Assembly (NCBI RefSeq): GCF_000270285.1 | Contig: NC_015738.1 | Span: 2,480,001-2,544,000 of the forward strand | Origin: Eggerthella sp. YY7918 | GTDB lineage: Bacteria; Actinomycetota; Coriobacteriia; Coriobacteriales; Eggerthellaceae | Length of the DNA: 64,000 nt | Reading direction: 5' to 3' | The notes under the pieces: model-generated | Told to the model about the DNA's origin: nothing | Seen by the model: only the letters and a program-made list of their open reading frames with translations | The model's database searches: none | Made by a program: the position numbers and the translations under genes | Shown: positions 52,381 to 61,418 of the stretch, piece after piece | Layout of the letters: each line of letters starts with the position of its first letter | Position numbering within the stretch: position 1 is the first letter of the stretch

Positions 52381-53043
52381 TCAACTCTCTTCCGGCTTCT
52401 TGAGGGGAACCATGTCGAGATGCAGCGTCTGTTCGACGACCTTCATCAGAGCTTCGTCACTGATGGACGGGTTGATTTTCACAAGCCCCACCAACCCAAA
52501 GATAACGACGCAAAACATTTCATACACCAGATCGATCTCAATATGGTGGTAGGCCGCGTATTCGGAAACGATATTGCCGTTGATGCAGTCCACCGTTTCG
52601 CGGACAGCCCGCACGTCGAAGGCATCGCGCACGCCCAGCTCTTCAAGCACGGCGATCATAGGGCGCGGATTGCCGCTTGCGTCGTAGAGCGCGCGACGAA
52701 ACGTAGCAATACAGGTGCGAAGGGACCCGGGCGTATCGCCGAAGATGCGCGACTCGTTCCACACGATAACGCTTTCGACCAAGTCCTCGACATAGTCGTC
52801 AAGCACGGCATCGATAAGAGCCTGTTTGTTTTCGAAATAGTAGTAGACAAGTTCGCGAGTCACGCCCGCTTCGGCGGCAACGTCCTTCACTGTCGTGGCG
52901 CCGACGCCCTGCCGCTCGAACAGCACGCGCGCAGCCAGCATGATGTCGCCCGCAGAACCTGTCAGTCGGCGACTTTCGGACAGCGCGCGTCCGCATTCGC
53001 GCCTGATCGGCTGATACCGGGTGTCTCGATCGCCAAGTCGCAT
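52381..53043 (-). CDS. TetR-family regulator
   Basis: 220 aa. A TetR HTH occupies about residues 25-75 (IMLAARVLFERQGVGATTVKD, then GVTRELVYYYFENKQALID). The C-terminal helical domain is ligand-type specific and not assignable. AGGGGAG precedes the ATG at 53043. It faces the same direction as the membrane gene at 53179-54141, whose stop is about 135 bases upstream of it, and probably regulates that gene or its divergent paralogue. Confidence 0.87.
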   Translation of the reverse strand: MRLGDRDTRYQPIRRECGRALSESRRLTGSAGDIMLAARVLFERQGVGATTVKDVAAEAGVTRELVYYYFENKQALIDAVLDDYVEDLVESVIVWNESRIFGDTPGSLRTCIATFRRALYDASGNPRPMIAVLEELGVRDAFDVRAVRETVDCINGNIVSEYAAYHHIEIDLVYEMFCVVIFGLVGLVKINPSISDEALMKVVEQTLHLDMVPLKKPEES

Positions 53044-53178
53044 CGCATCTCCCCTCGGACCCTTGCGCACGTGGCCGCATGGGCGCACCGCCTGCGCGTT
53101 GCGCCCATTATACGGGAGAGCATAGTTTTTCATGACCATAAAACCTGATGGCTTACGTCTTTATACCTTTAGGACGCT

Positions 53179-54141
53179 TTAGCGGTTCTCCTCAACCACT
53201 TCCTGATAGGCCTTCGTGTCGGCATACAGCTCGTCCTTGAGCGGATTGAGCTTGCGTGTACGAATCTTACGGAACTGATACACCGCCACCGCAACATTAG
53301 CCGCAAGCGCGAGGAAGCTCACGACGAAAAACGCGGTCGGATTGTGCGTGGTAGGAATAGGTGCCAGCACGTCGGCGAACTGAGGCACCGTCATCACGAA
53401 CATGATCCAGAGCGCAAGCGTCTGTGCGCGATGCTGCAGCCACGCTCCCCGCTTGATGAAAAATGTGGGGATGGTGCAAGCAAGCAGCAGCGCCAGCCCC
53501 GCGTAGGCCGAGTGGTCGGAAATGCAATTGTACGTATAGGCGAAGTTCCACAGGTCATAGGCGATAATCCATGCCCAAATCATGTCGGGCCAAATCATAT
53601 CCTTCGACGAGTCTTTCGAAATGATGATGCCGAACCACCCGCAGATGGTGACGATATTCAGAATGCCCGCAATGCCGTTCATGATGTTCCATGGACCCGA
53701 AATGGTCCACAGATTTTCGACCAGACCGCCCTGCCAAAGCCCGAAGCTGAATACTTGAAAATCACGGAGAACCGCTTCGGCAATATTTATCGCCAGAATA
53801 AGCGGCGGGAAACAGAGTGCCCAACACTTCTCATACAGATAGTGCGTTTTACCATCTGCGCCGCGCCACTTCACGAAACGCAGCGCCATAAAGCCCAGAC
53901 AGCCCGCCAACGCCGAATACGTTTTCACCCAGTTGAACCAGGTGCCGGTGCCGTACTCGTTTCCCGGGGCCGCCGTTGTGGGCCACACAAAGATGGTCAG
54001 CACGATGGGCACAACAGCGAACAGCGTGATGCCCGCCCACAGCCGGACTCGCCCCAGTTCATTGAACGCCATAAGCGCGAATAGCACGAAAAGCCAGATT
54101 ACCCAATACACCGGATCGGCAGCTTGATAAAGAATACCCAT
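53179..54141 (-). CDS. Multi-spanning membrane protein of unknown function (paralogue 1)
   Basis: 320 aa with about eight to nine hydrophobic helices rich in Trp and Tyr. Shared motifs with the gene at 54497 include NIAEAVLRDFQVF (against NIAEATLRDVQMG), WNFAYTYNC (against WNFLYTTWNA) and an ending of polar, charged residues. I believe both belong to the uncharacterised DUF5692 family (from memory, unverified). There is no recognisable active site. GGGAGGGG precedes the ATG at 54141. It is divergent from its paralogue, with TetR downstream. Confidence 0.75.
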   Translation of the reverse strand: MGILYQAADPVYWVIWLFVLFALMAFNELGRVRLWAGITLFAVVPIVLTIFVWPTTAAPGNEYGTGTWFNWVKTYSALAGCLGFMALRFVKWRGADGKTHYLYEKCWALCFPPLILAINIAEAVLRDFQVFSFGLWQGGLVENLWTISGPWNIMNGIAGILNIVTICGWFGIIISKDSSKDMIWPDMIWAWIIAYDLWNFAYTYNCISDHSAYAGLALLLACTIPTFFIKRGAWLQHRAQTLALWIMFVMTVPQFADVLAPIPTTHNPTAFFVVSFLALAANVAVAVYQFRKIRTRKLNPLKDELYADTKAYQEVVEENR

Positions 54142-54496
54142 GCGAACCCCTCCCTTCCCCATTACGCGCATGCGCATGCCACGCGCAAAGCCTGTGCGCT
54201 GCGACTTGCGTTGTTGCAGCTGACGGCACCCTTAGTTCCGCGTCGGCATGATCTGGACAGGCGCGTCTTGCACACAACCCGTACTGCCTCGCAGTATAAA
54301 AAGAGTTCACGCGCGAGTCTTTTACATCAAGGCCTTGTTTGTGAAAGAAGTTTCTTAATGCTCGGTGCTAGACTGGCGCTGTTCGCGCCGCAGGGGAAAG
54401 GACGCGACACGGGTTGCCCGGCACGCGCGAAATGACGCTGGCTGCCCCGGCATTCTTGCCGCTGTCGCACGCATATCCGGCAGAAGGGGGATTACC
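54142..54496. other. Divergent promoter region between the two paralogues
   Basis: 355 bases. It contains a 10-bp palindrome CAAGGCCTTG (54328-54337) with partly symmetric flanks (CTTTTACA on the left, TTGTGAAAG on the right), and ACTGC-CTC-GCAGT (about 54284-54296) next to TATAAA. These are candidate TetR operator and promoter elements. No gene is supported. Confidence 0.5.
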
Positions 54497-55447
54497 ATGA
54501 CCGTTCCTGTTTGGGTCACACCTATCTCGATGGCCGCCTACATTGTACTGCTCATGCTGCTTACCGAGTTTATGCGTCGCCATTACCGCACGTCGATGTG
54601 GGTGTGGGTGGTTTCGCTTGTCACCATTCCTCTCTGGATTGCCAACATTCCCGGCGATGACTGGTTTCGCTGGGCAAAAAATCTTTCCGTCATCCTGCCT
54701 CTTATTTTTGCCGGCATCGGACGTATCGCGGCAGTCGAGCAGAAGGACACGCCGTTTTGGCGGCTCATGCGTAAACGCTGGGTGCGCTGGACGCTCTACG
54801 GCATCGTGTTCTGCAACATTGCCGAAGCCACGCTGCGCGACGTGCAGATGGGCAACATGATGAATGGCCTTGCCGGCCTTATCCTGTGTATCACCATGCC
54901 GTTTGGCGACAAGTATTGGAAGTACGACACCTCAAGTCACGGCGAAATTCTGTCCTACACCGTACCTATGTGGAACTTCCTCTACACCACCTGGAACGCC
55001 TGCTTTGTGTACGCCGAAGGCCACGAGTTCTTCGCTTCCACCTGCTGCATTTTGGCCGCAGCAGAGCTCTATCCCATCATCATGCGTCGCCCCGAACTCT
55101 ACATTACCGGTCGAATTTATACGCTTGGCGCGCATCTGCTGCTGCGCAGCTGCTTCCCGCTGTTGTTCCCCACCATCATGAACAGCGCAGCTTGGTTCAA
55201 CCCCGACGTCATGTATTGGTGGGGCATGGTGAACGGCATCATCGGCATCCCCTTTGTGTTCTGGTACTGTTACCAGTTGAGCAGCGGCAAGGCCGACGTG
55301 AGCTTCCGTCGTGGCAAGGCGCGTACGGCCTACCTTGAGGGTCGGGCAAACGGCACAATTGACGACTACGGCGATCCCATCGCCCTGCCTGCAGGAACCA
55401 CGCCTTCCACCACCGTCTCGGACGAGAATGCACCTGCGACGAACTAG
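54497..55447 (+). CDS. Multi-spanning membrane protein of unknown function (paralogue 2)
   Basis: 316 aa with about eight hydrophobic helices and a soluble C-terminal tail (about 45 aa, Ser/Thr/Pro-rich). It shares motifs with the protein encoded at 53179-54141 and is similar in length, so the pair likely arose by duplication. AAGGGGG precedes the ATG at 54497. The conserved acidic and aromatic residues in the helices suggest a carrier or a lipid-related enzyme, but nothing specific can be claimed. Confidence 0.75.
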   Translation: MTVPVWVTPISMAAYIVLLMLLTEFMRRHYRTSMWVWVVSLVTIPLWIANIPGDDWFRWAKNLSVILPLIFAGIGRIAAVEQKDTPFWRLMRKRWVRWTLYGIVFCNIAEATLRDVQMGNMMNGLAGLILCITMPFGDKYWKYDTSSHGEILSYTVPMWNFLYTTWNACFVYAEGHEFFASTCCILAAAELYPIIMRRPELYITGRIYTLGAHLLLRSCFPLLFPTIMNSAAWFNPDVMYWWGMVNGIIGIPFVFWYCYQLSSGKADVSFRRGKARTAYLEGRANGTIDDYGDPIALPAGTTPSTTVSDENAPATN

Positions 55448-55456
55448 GCAGATTTG

Positions 55457-55609
55457 TGGCAAAAACCACGCGATTTGGTAACGGAATGAGGAGATCTGGC
55501 TGTCTTGTTCGGAGCCTAAGGAGCGAGAGGATTGCATCGTCGCAGGTCGCTTTTGAACTTCGCTTGTCTAAGCCCTCTTGCCTGTTACCAAATCGGACCG
55601 TTTTTGCCA
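55457..55609. repeat. 153-bp element with 26-bp inverted arms
   Basis: TGGCAAAAAC-N4-CGATTTGGTAAC (55457-55482) and its reverse complement (55584-55609) agree at 22 of 26 positions, separated by 101 bases without a supported gene. The CGATTTGG core also occurs in the arms of the element at 36811-36969. It lies between the paralogue 2 stop and yerC. Confidence 0.65.
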
Positions 55610-55733
55610 TGAAACGCACCATTTTGTGACGAGCGTCAGTAAAATGCGCCCAGCAGCATCCTTCCAGGCGCCACATGCAAACGCTACATAGTGGCACGAT
55701 GCCCTAGCGAAGCAGTCGCACAAGAATGCTTCG

Positions 55734-56036
55734 CTAATCGCGCTTCTTTTGCGCGTCGTCCAGAACGTTGAGAGCGGCGTTGTAGCCGCCGGCGCCGTAG
55801 GAGAGACACTTCGACACGCGAGCGATAGTGGTGGCCGAAGCACCCGTGGCCTCTTCGATAGCGGCGTAGGATTTGCCCGCATCCAACTGACGCGCTACAG
55901 CCAAACGCTGGGACGTCTCTTTGATCTCGCGGATAGTAAAGAGGTCCTCAAGCAGCGAGAAGATGGTGTCCTCGTCGTCGAGTGCGGCAAACACGCGCAA
56001 CAGGTCGTCCACTTCTGGCGTACGAATTTCGCTCAT
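55734..56036 (-). CDS. yerC: YerC/YecD TrpR-related DNA-binding protein
   Basis: 100 aa. A TrpR-like HTH (EIKETSQRLAVARQLDAGKS, then EEATGASATTIARVSKCLSYG) is the hallmark of the YerC/YecD family of small regulators. Targets are unknown in most bacteria. A long structured intergenic stretch lies just upstream. It follows cimA on the same strand and could be cotranscribed if that structure does not terminate. Confidence 0.87.
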   Translation of the reverse strand: MSEIRTPEVDDLLRVFAALDDEDTIFSLLEDLFTIREIKETSQRLAVARQLDAGKSYAAIEEATGASATTIARVSKCLSYGAGGYNAALNVLDDAQKKRD

Positions 56037-56076
56037 TCACAACCAACTTTCCGTACGTATCCAGTACTGTCAGCGA

Positions 56077-56176
56077 GGTCTCCTGAGGTGCCTCGTATTG
56101 CCGTGTCGCACGGCCGAACGTGCTTCGCACGTAAGGACAAGTGCGAAAGCGGCAAGGTGGGGCGCCTCAGGAGACC
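56077..56176. repeat. 100-bp nested hairpin between cimA and yerC
   Basis: Outer arms GGTCTCCTGAGGTGCC (56077-56092) and GGCGCCTCAGGAGACC (56161-56176) pair with one G-T. Inner stems TTGCCG/CGGCAA and ACGTGC-TTC-GCACGT (56118-56132) nest inside. No T-run adjoins it. It may be a structured RNA leader for yerC, a terminator or a mobile repeat. Confidence 0.6.
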
Positions 56177-56202
56177 GCAGCGTCGAGCCAGTCCGTCGTC
56201 CG

Positions 56203-57792
56203 TCAGGACGACGGAGTCCATCGCATGAGGCCATACTCGATGGAATCAACGAGTGCATTCCATGAGGCCTCAATGATATTCTCCGATACGCCCACCGTGC
56301 CCCAGCTACCACATTTATCGCGTGTGGTGATAACAACGCGCGTGATGGCGTCGGTACCCACATTCTCGTCAAGGATGCGCACCTTATAGTCAACCAGCTC
56401 GATATCGGCAACCTGAGGATAGAACGCCTCGATAGCCATGCGCAGCGCGTTGTCGAGCGCACCAACCGGACCCGCGCCTTCGCCTGTCGCCACAAAGCGC
56501 TGGTCGCCCACATGAATCTTGATGGTGGCTTCGGACATCGCATCTTTCGCAAGCGCACCCGTGTCCTCGTGGTCGTCCACAATGACGCGGAAGCTCTCCA
56601 AGGTGAAGTGCGGTCGGTACGCGCCGAGGTGGCGCTGCAACAAAAGCGCAAGCGAGCCGTCGGCCGTTTCGTAAGAATAGCCCGCAGCCTCGCGACGCTT
56701 GATGTCATCGAGAATGGACTGCGTCTTGTCAGGGTACTGCGTCAGATCGATACCAAGACCTTTCGCCTTCGCAATAAGCGATGCTTTGCCAGCCAGCTCA
56801 CTCACCAGCATACGCTGCGTATTGCCAACGCTTTCGGGACGGGCATGCTCGTACGCTTCCGGAAAACGAGCAATGGCGCTCGCATGCAGGCCGCCTTTGT
56901 GCGCGAATGCGGACGCCCCCGTATAGGGGTGGTGTGCAGGCACTGACATATTGCAGGTCTCGGCCACGAATTGAGACACGCTTGTGAGCTCGCGCAGATT
57001 GTCCGAGCCAACGGTGACACAGTCCATCTTGAGCTCAAGGTCGGCGATGACCGTTAGCAGGTCGGTGTTGCCCACACGCTCACCGAAACCGTTCACCGTA
57101 CCTTGCACCTGCGTCGCCCCGGCACGCACGGCGGCCAACGTATTGGCAACCGCGCACCCCGAATCGTTGTGACAATGAATGCCCAGCTGCTGTCCGGGAA
57201 GCGCAGCTGCCACGGCGGCCACGATCTCTGCCACCTCGTGCGGCAGTGCGCCGCCGTTCGTTTCACACAGGTCAATGGAATCCGCGCCTGCATCGCTCGC
57301 CGCGCGCACGCACGTGAGCGCGTAATCCGCATTGGCCTTGTAGCCGTCGAAAAAGTGCTCCGCGTCGAACACCACCGCCAAACCCTGCGCCTTGAGGTGG
57401 GCCACCGAGTCGGCAATCATGCGCAAGTTTTCGTCCAAGGTGGTCTGCAGCGCGCGCGTGACCTGCTCGTCCCATGTTTTACCCACGATGGTAACAACGG
57501 GTGCCCCGCTACCGATAAGATCGGCCAATCCCTGGTCGTCAGCCGCCGCCACACCTTTTTTGCAGGTGGAACCAAACGCCGCAATGCGCGCGTGTGTAAG
57601 CGGCATGCTGCGCACTCGTTCGAAGAACGCGATGTCTTTCGGGTTCGATGCCGGAAAGCCACCCTCGATAACGTCGACCCCGAACGCATCTAAGCGCTCG
57701 ACGATGCGCAGCTTGTCCTCAAGCGATAGCGTAATGCCTTCGCATTGCTCGCCATCCCGCAGCGTACTGTCGTAGGTGAAAATTCTCTTCAA
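56203..57792 (-). CDS. cimA: (R)-citramalate synthase
   Basis: 529 aa. A DRE-TIM/HMGL catalytic domain (YDSTLRDGEQCEG; EGGFPASNPKD; HCHNDSGCAVAN; GTVNGFGERVGN) is followed by a LeuA dimerisation/allosteric domain. It condenses pyruvate and acetyl-CoA to citramalate for isoleucine synthesis, and the domain layout is the CimA type. The start is TTG at 57792 with GAGGTG upstream, one base after the ilvE stop; the frame to 57843 overlaps ilvE. It forms an operon with ilvE. Confidence 0.9.
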   Translation of the reverse strand: MKRIFTYDSTLRDGEQCEGITLSLEDKLRIVERLDAFGVDVIEGGFPASNPKDIAFFERVRSMPLTHARIAAFGSTCKKGVAAADDQGLADLIGSGAPVVTIVGKTWDEQVTRALQTTLDENLRMIADSVAHLKAQGLAVVFDAEHFFDGYKANADYALTCVRAASDAGADSIDLCETNGGALPHEVAEIVAAVAAALPGQQLGIHCHNDSGCAVANTLAAVRAGATQVQGTVNGFGERVGNTDLLTVIADLELKMDCVTVGSDNLRELTSVSQFVAETCNMSVPAHHPYTGASAFAHKGGLHASAIARFPEAYEHARPESVGNTQRMLVSELAGKASLIAKAKGLGIDLTQYPDKTQSILDDIKRREAAGYSYETADGSLALLLQRHLGAYRPHFTLESFRVIVDDHEDTGALAKDAMSEATIKIHVGDQRFVATGEGAGPVGALDNALRMAIEAFYPQVADIELVDYKVRILDENVGTDAITRVVITTRDKCGSWGTVGVSENIIEASWNALVDSIEYGLMRWTPSS

Positions 57793-57793
57793 C

Positions 57794-58714
57794 CTACACC
57801 TCGGAAAGCCACTCGGAGTATTCGCCGATTTTGCCATAGGCAACGTCGAAGAAGCGCTCCTGCAGCGCGCGCGTTATTTCGCCCGGCTTGCCGATCACGC
57901 GCCCGTCGACACTGCCAATAGGCGTAAGTTCGGCAGCGGAACCCGTCATGAACACCTCGTCGGCGATGTACAGGTCGCTACGTGTGAGGCTTTCCTCAAT
58001 AGCGGGGATTTCCAAATCGTCAGCAAGACAGAGCACCGTGTCGCGCGTAATGCCTTCCAAAAGACCATCGGACAGAGGCGGCGTGGACAGGATGCCGTCC
58101 CGCACCACAAACAAATTCTCGCCCGTGCCCTCGCACACAAGGCCCGCTTCGTTCAGCATAATGGCCTCGGCGTATCCATGTTCCTTGGCCTCGAGCTTTG
58201 CCAGAATGGAATTCATGTAAGAGGCGGTAGCCTTCACCGCAGGCGGGATGGAATTGTTCGTACGCTGGCGCCACGAAGACACGCCCACAGCCACGCCGTT
58301 TTGAAGCGCGTCGTCACCCAGGTACGAATCCCACGGCCAACAGGCGATAACCACATCGGTCGGCGCACCGGTAGGATCAACGCCCATTACACCGTAACCG
58401 CGATACACGATAGGACGAATGTAGCACGACGGCAGATCATTCTTGCGAACGACCTCGAGCGTGGCTTCGCACAGCTCGTCCACCGTGTACGGCAGATCGA
58501 TAAGCGCAATCTTGCAGCTACGATGCAGGCGCTCCATGTGATCGCGCAAGCGGAAAATGAAGCTCTTTTTTGACTCCGGGTCTTGATAGCAGCGGATGCC
58601 CTCAAACACGCCCGAGCCATAATGAAGTGAGTGAGACAGGACGTGCGTCGTCGCCTCAGCCCAGGGAATCATCTCCCCATTCTTCCAGATGTAGTCGACT
58701 TCGTTGATGTCCAT
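57794..58714 (-). CDS. ilvE: Branched-chain amino acid aminotransferase
   Basis: 306 aa, fold-type IV PLP enzyme (LHYGSGVFEGIRCY; RPIVYRGYGVMGV; KATASYMNSILAKLEAKEHG, where the PLP Lys lies in the KATASY region; EGTGENLFVV). It transfers amino groups for Ile, Leu and Val. It is the first gene of the ilvE-cimA operon. The ATG at 58714 is preceded by AAGGGA; a longer frame starts at 58735. AT-rich inverted repeats lie in its upstream region. Confidence 0.92.
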   Translation of the reverse strand: MDINEVDYIWKNGEMIPWAEATTHVLSHSLHYGSGVFEGIRCYQDPESKKSFIFRLRDHMERLHRSCKIALIDLPYTVDELCEATLEVVRKNDLPSCYIRPIVYRGYGVMGVDPTGAPTDVVIACWPWDSYLGDDALQNGVAVGVSSWRQRTNNSIPPAVKATASYMNSILAKLEAKEHGYAEAIMLNEAGLVCEGTGENLFVVRDGILSTPPLSDGLLEGITRDTVLCLADDLEIPAIEESLTRSDLYIADEVFMTGSAAELTPIGSVDGRVIGKPGEITRALQERFFDVAYGKIGEYSEWLSEV

Positions 58715-59096
58715 GCCCTGAATCCCTTCTCGCACACCCCAAACGTCGCCGCATACAATCGTTCAAGCGCTTCGAACGAAGTGGATTAAAGCCGAACGAG
58801 CCTATACGGTCTGACGTGCCGGTATAGTTTTAATACGTCGGCCCATTGTACTCCAATCGGCTAAAGCGCGGGAAATTTTCCGGCGAACCGTCATTTTCTC
58901 GATCAAAGGGGCGGAATGTCTTCTGTTGTCGGGACAGATAATGCCGAAAAATACCAAATGAGGAATATTTTTATTCAGTCAACGTGAGCAATAATATTCT
59001 TTATTTGGTACATTTTCATTCGAAGAATATTTGATGACCGAATGACGCACGATCTTTCCGGTGCGAAAGCAACCCCGCCTTCAAGGCGGGGTGCGC
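58715..59096. other. ilvE upstream region with AT-rich inverted repeat
   Basis: 382 bases. TACCAAAT-N3-GAATATT (58952-58969) has an inverted partner at 58993-59010, and GAATATT recurs a third time at about 59025. The stretch 58930-59040 is markedly AT-rich. I see no T-box signature. The glnN terminator lies at its right end. Confidence 0.5.
59065..59091 (-). terminator. Intrinsic terminator of glutamine synthetase gene
   Basis: CCCCGCC and GGCGGGG arms (59073-59079, 59085-59091) form a GC-rich stem just past the stop on the minus strand, followed by TTGCTTT. Confidence 0.75.
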
Positions 59097-61187
59097 TTAC
59101 ACGTAGAACAAAATCTCGTTGTAGGTTGGTACGGGCCAGTGGTCGCGATCGACCAAAACCTCAAGGTCATCCACAGCCTTGCGAAGCTTTTCCATGACCG
59201 GAATGACTTCGTGTGCATAGGTATTTGCTTTTTCCTGCTCGTTTTCGATCTCAAGCGTTTCATGGTGCAGCTTGCCAAGCGCACGCAGATGCGTATCGAT
59301 TTCGCGAATGCCGGAGAGCAGGCGGCGGAGCAACTCGTCCTGCTGCTCGGTATCCGCACCGGGACACGCAGCCTTGATCGTATTGATATTGTTGGCCACT
59401 TCGGCAGCATATGTATTGATAGCAGGCAGATACATGCGGCGCACCATGCGCTTCATCGTACGCGCCTCGATATTAAGCAACTTGTTGTACTTCTCGAGCT
59501 TTACCTCGTAACGACTGCGCACCTCAGTCTCGTTGAGCACGCCGAACTCTTCGAACAGCGCAATGCTCTTGGGTTCCACGAAGCACGGCAAAGCATCAGC
59601 CGCCGTGGTCTTGTTCGACAGCCCGCGCCGCTCAGCCTCGCGCGTCCATTCTTCAGCATATCCGTCGCCGTTGAAGATAATGCGCTGATGAGCGCGCAGC
59701 GTCCGCTTGATATAGGCGAATACCGCCGTTTTGAATTCCTCTTTCGGCGTGCCCTCCAAAGCGTCTGCAAAATCCTTGAGACTCTTTGCCATGGCCGTGT
59801 TAAGAATCATATTGCAGTCGGACAGATTCACCGACGACCCCGGCATACGGAACTCGAACTTGTTGCCAGTAAACGCAAAGGGGCTGGTGCGGTTGCGATC
59901 AGTCGTATCCTTGGGGAAATTCGGCAGTACGGTTACGCCCAGGTCCATGGACTCTTTTCCGGAGTCGGTGTATTCGTGTTCATCCACGAGAGCGTCCACA
60001 ACGGCCCCCAGCTCATCACCCAAGAAGATGGAGATGATGGCCGGCGGCGCCTCGTCGGCACCAAGGCGATGATCGTTGCCGGCCGAAGCCACCGACATGC
60101 GCAACAGTTCCTGATAGTCATCCACCGCCTGAATGACACCCGTCAAAAATACGAGAAAGCGCAGGTTGCCCATGGGGCTTTCGCCCGGCTCAAGCAGATT
60201 GGTCTTACCAGCCGAAAGCGACCAGTTGTTGTGCTTGCCCGAGCCGTTGATGCCCTCAAACGGCTTTTCGTGCTGTAGGCACACCAAATCATAATGGCTG
60301 GCCAGCAAGCGCATTTTCTCCATGGTGAGCAAGTTCTCGTCGATGGCACGATTCGCGTTGGTAAAGATGGGTGCCAACTCATGCTGTGCAGGAGCCACCT
60401 CGTTGTGCTTCGTGCGCGCCGACACGCCCAGCGCCCACAGCTCGTCGTCGAGTTCCTTCATGAACTCGTTCACCGTGGGGCGAATGGCTCCGAAATAATG
60501 CTCCTCCAGCTCTTGGCCCTTGCACGGCGCGTAACCAAACAGCGTACGACCCGTCATAACAAGATCCATGCGCTTGGCATAATCCTTTTCGGAAATGAGA
60601 AAATACTCCTGCTCCGAACCCACGGTAGGCACCACACGCTCGACCGGTTCGCCAAACAGAGCAAGTACGCGTTTTGCCTGTTCGTTGATGGCATCCATGG
60701 AACGCAAAAGCGGCGTTTTTTTGTCGAGCGCCTCACCGGTGTACGAGCAGAACGCCGTAGGGATACACAGCACCTCATCTTTGATGAAGGCATAGCTGGT
60801 GGGGTCCCACGCAGTGTATCCGCGCGCCTCAAACGTGGCGCGCAGGCCGCCGGAAGGGAAGCTGGACGCATCGGGTTCGCCTTGGATCAGCTCTTTTCCG
60901 GAAAAGCTCATGATGGCGCGGCCGTCGCTGACCGGATCGAGGAAGCTGTCGTGCTTCTCTGACGTGATGCCAGAAAGTGGCTGGAACCAGTGAGTAAAGT
61001 GGGTAGCACCCTTTTCGATTGCCCATTCCTTCATGGCGTGAGCTACAACATTGGCGACTTCGATCTCCAGCGGTTCTCCGTGCTTGATGGTCCTGAGCAG
61101 GCTTTTGTAGGTCGCCGAAGGAAGGCGCTCCTGCATTGTGTGCTCATTGAACACCATCGAGCCATAGATATCCGAAACCATCGCCAT
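59097..61187 (-). CDS. glnN: Type III glutamine synthetase
   Basis: 696 aa, the length of the large GSIII type. Family motifs are GSEQEYFLI (ATP/glutamate site), KHNEVAPAQHELAPIF, EKPFEGINGSGKHNNWS and NRTSPFAFTGNKFEFRMPGSS. It makes glutamine from glutamate, ammonia and ATP in the cytoplasm. AAGGAG precedes the ATG at 61187. It is monocistronic with its own terminator. Confidence 0.95.
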   Translation of the reverse strand: MAMVSDIYGSMVFNEHTMQERLPSATYKSLLRTIKHGEPLEIEVANVVAHAMKEWAIEKGATHFTHWFQPLSGITSEKHDSFLDPVSDGRAIMSFSGKELIQGEPDASSFPSGGLRATFEARGYTAWDPTSYAFIKDEVLCIPTAFCSYTGEALDKKTPLLRSMDAINEQAKRVLALFGEPVERVVPTVGSEQEYFLISEKDYAKRMDLVMTGRTLFGYAPCKGQELEEHYFGAIRPTVNEFMKELDDELWALGVSARTKHNEVAPAQHELAPIFTNANRAIDENLLTMEKMRLLASHYDLVCLQHEKPFEGINGSGKHNNWSLSAGKTNLLEPGESPMGNLRFLVFLTGVIQAVDDYQELLRMSVASAGNDHRLGADEAPPAIISIFLGDELGAVVDALVDEHEYTDSGKESMDLGVTVLPNFPKDTTDRNRTSPFAFTGNKFEFRMPGSSVNLSDCNMILNTAMAKSLKDFADALEGTPKEEFKTAVFAYIKRTLRAHQRIIFNGDGYAEEWTREAERRGLSNKTTAADALPCFVEPKSIALFEEFGVLNETEVRSRYEVKLEKYNKLLNIEARTMKRMVRRMYLPAINTYAAEVANNINTIKAACPGADTEQQDELLRRLLSGIREIDTHLRALGKLHHETLEIENEQEKANTYAHEVIPVMEKLRKAVDDLEVLVDRDHWPVPTYNEILFYV

Positions 61188-61418
61188 GGGTCGTGCTCCT
61201 TACTCGCTGCCTTCAGGCGACACACTCGCGCCGCCGTCACACTCGCGCACTCAATGCGCCTTTAATTATCTGCATACGATAGCATGCTTTGCAGACAAAA
61301 CACGCCTTCAACATGCGGTTACCAAACGAACGGCGAAATGTTATGCACGTTTTTGCGCATTCCCAACATGAACAAAACCCGTTGGATAGGCTTGTCGCGA
61401 AACGTCCGGCACGCCACG

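Noticed and set aside
58715-59096. T-box riboswitch before ilvE
   Set aside because: No T-box sequence or specifier stem could be recognised; only inverted repeats are present.
59061-60278. 405-codon plus-strand open frame
   Set aside because: Antisense to type III glutamine synthetase.
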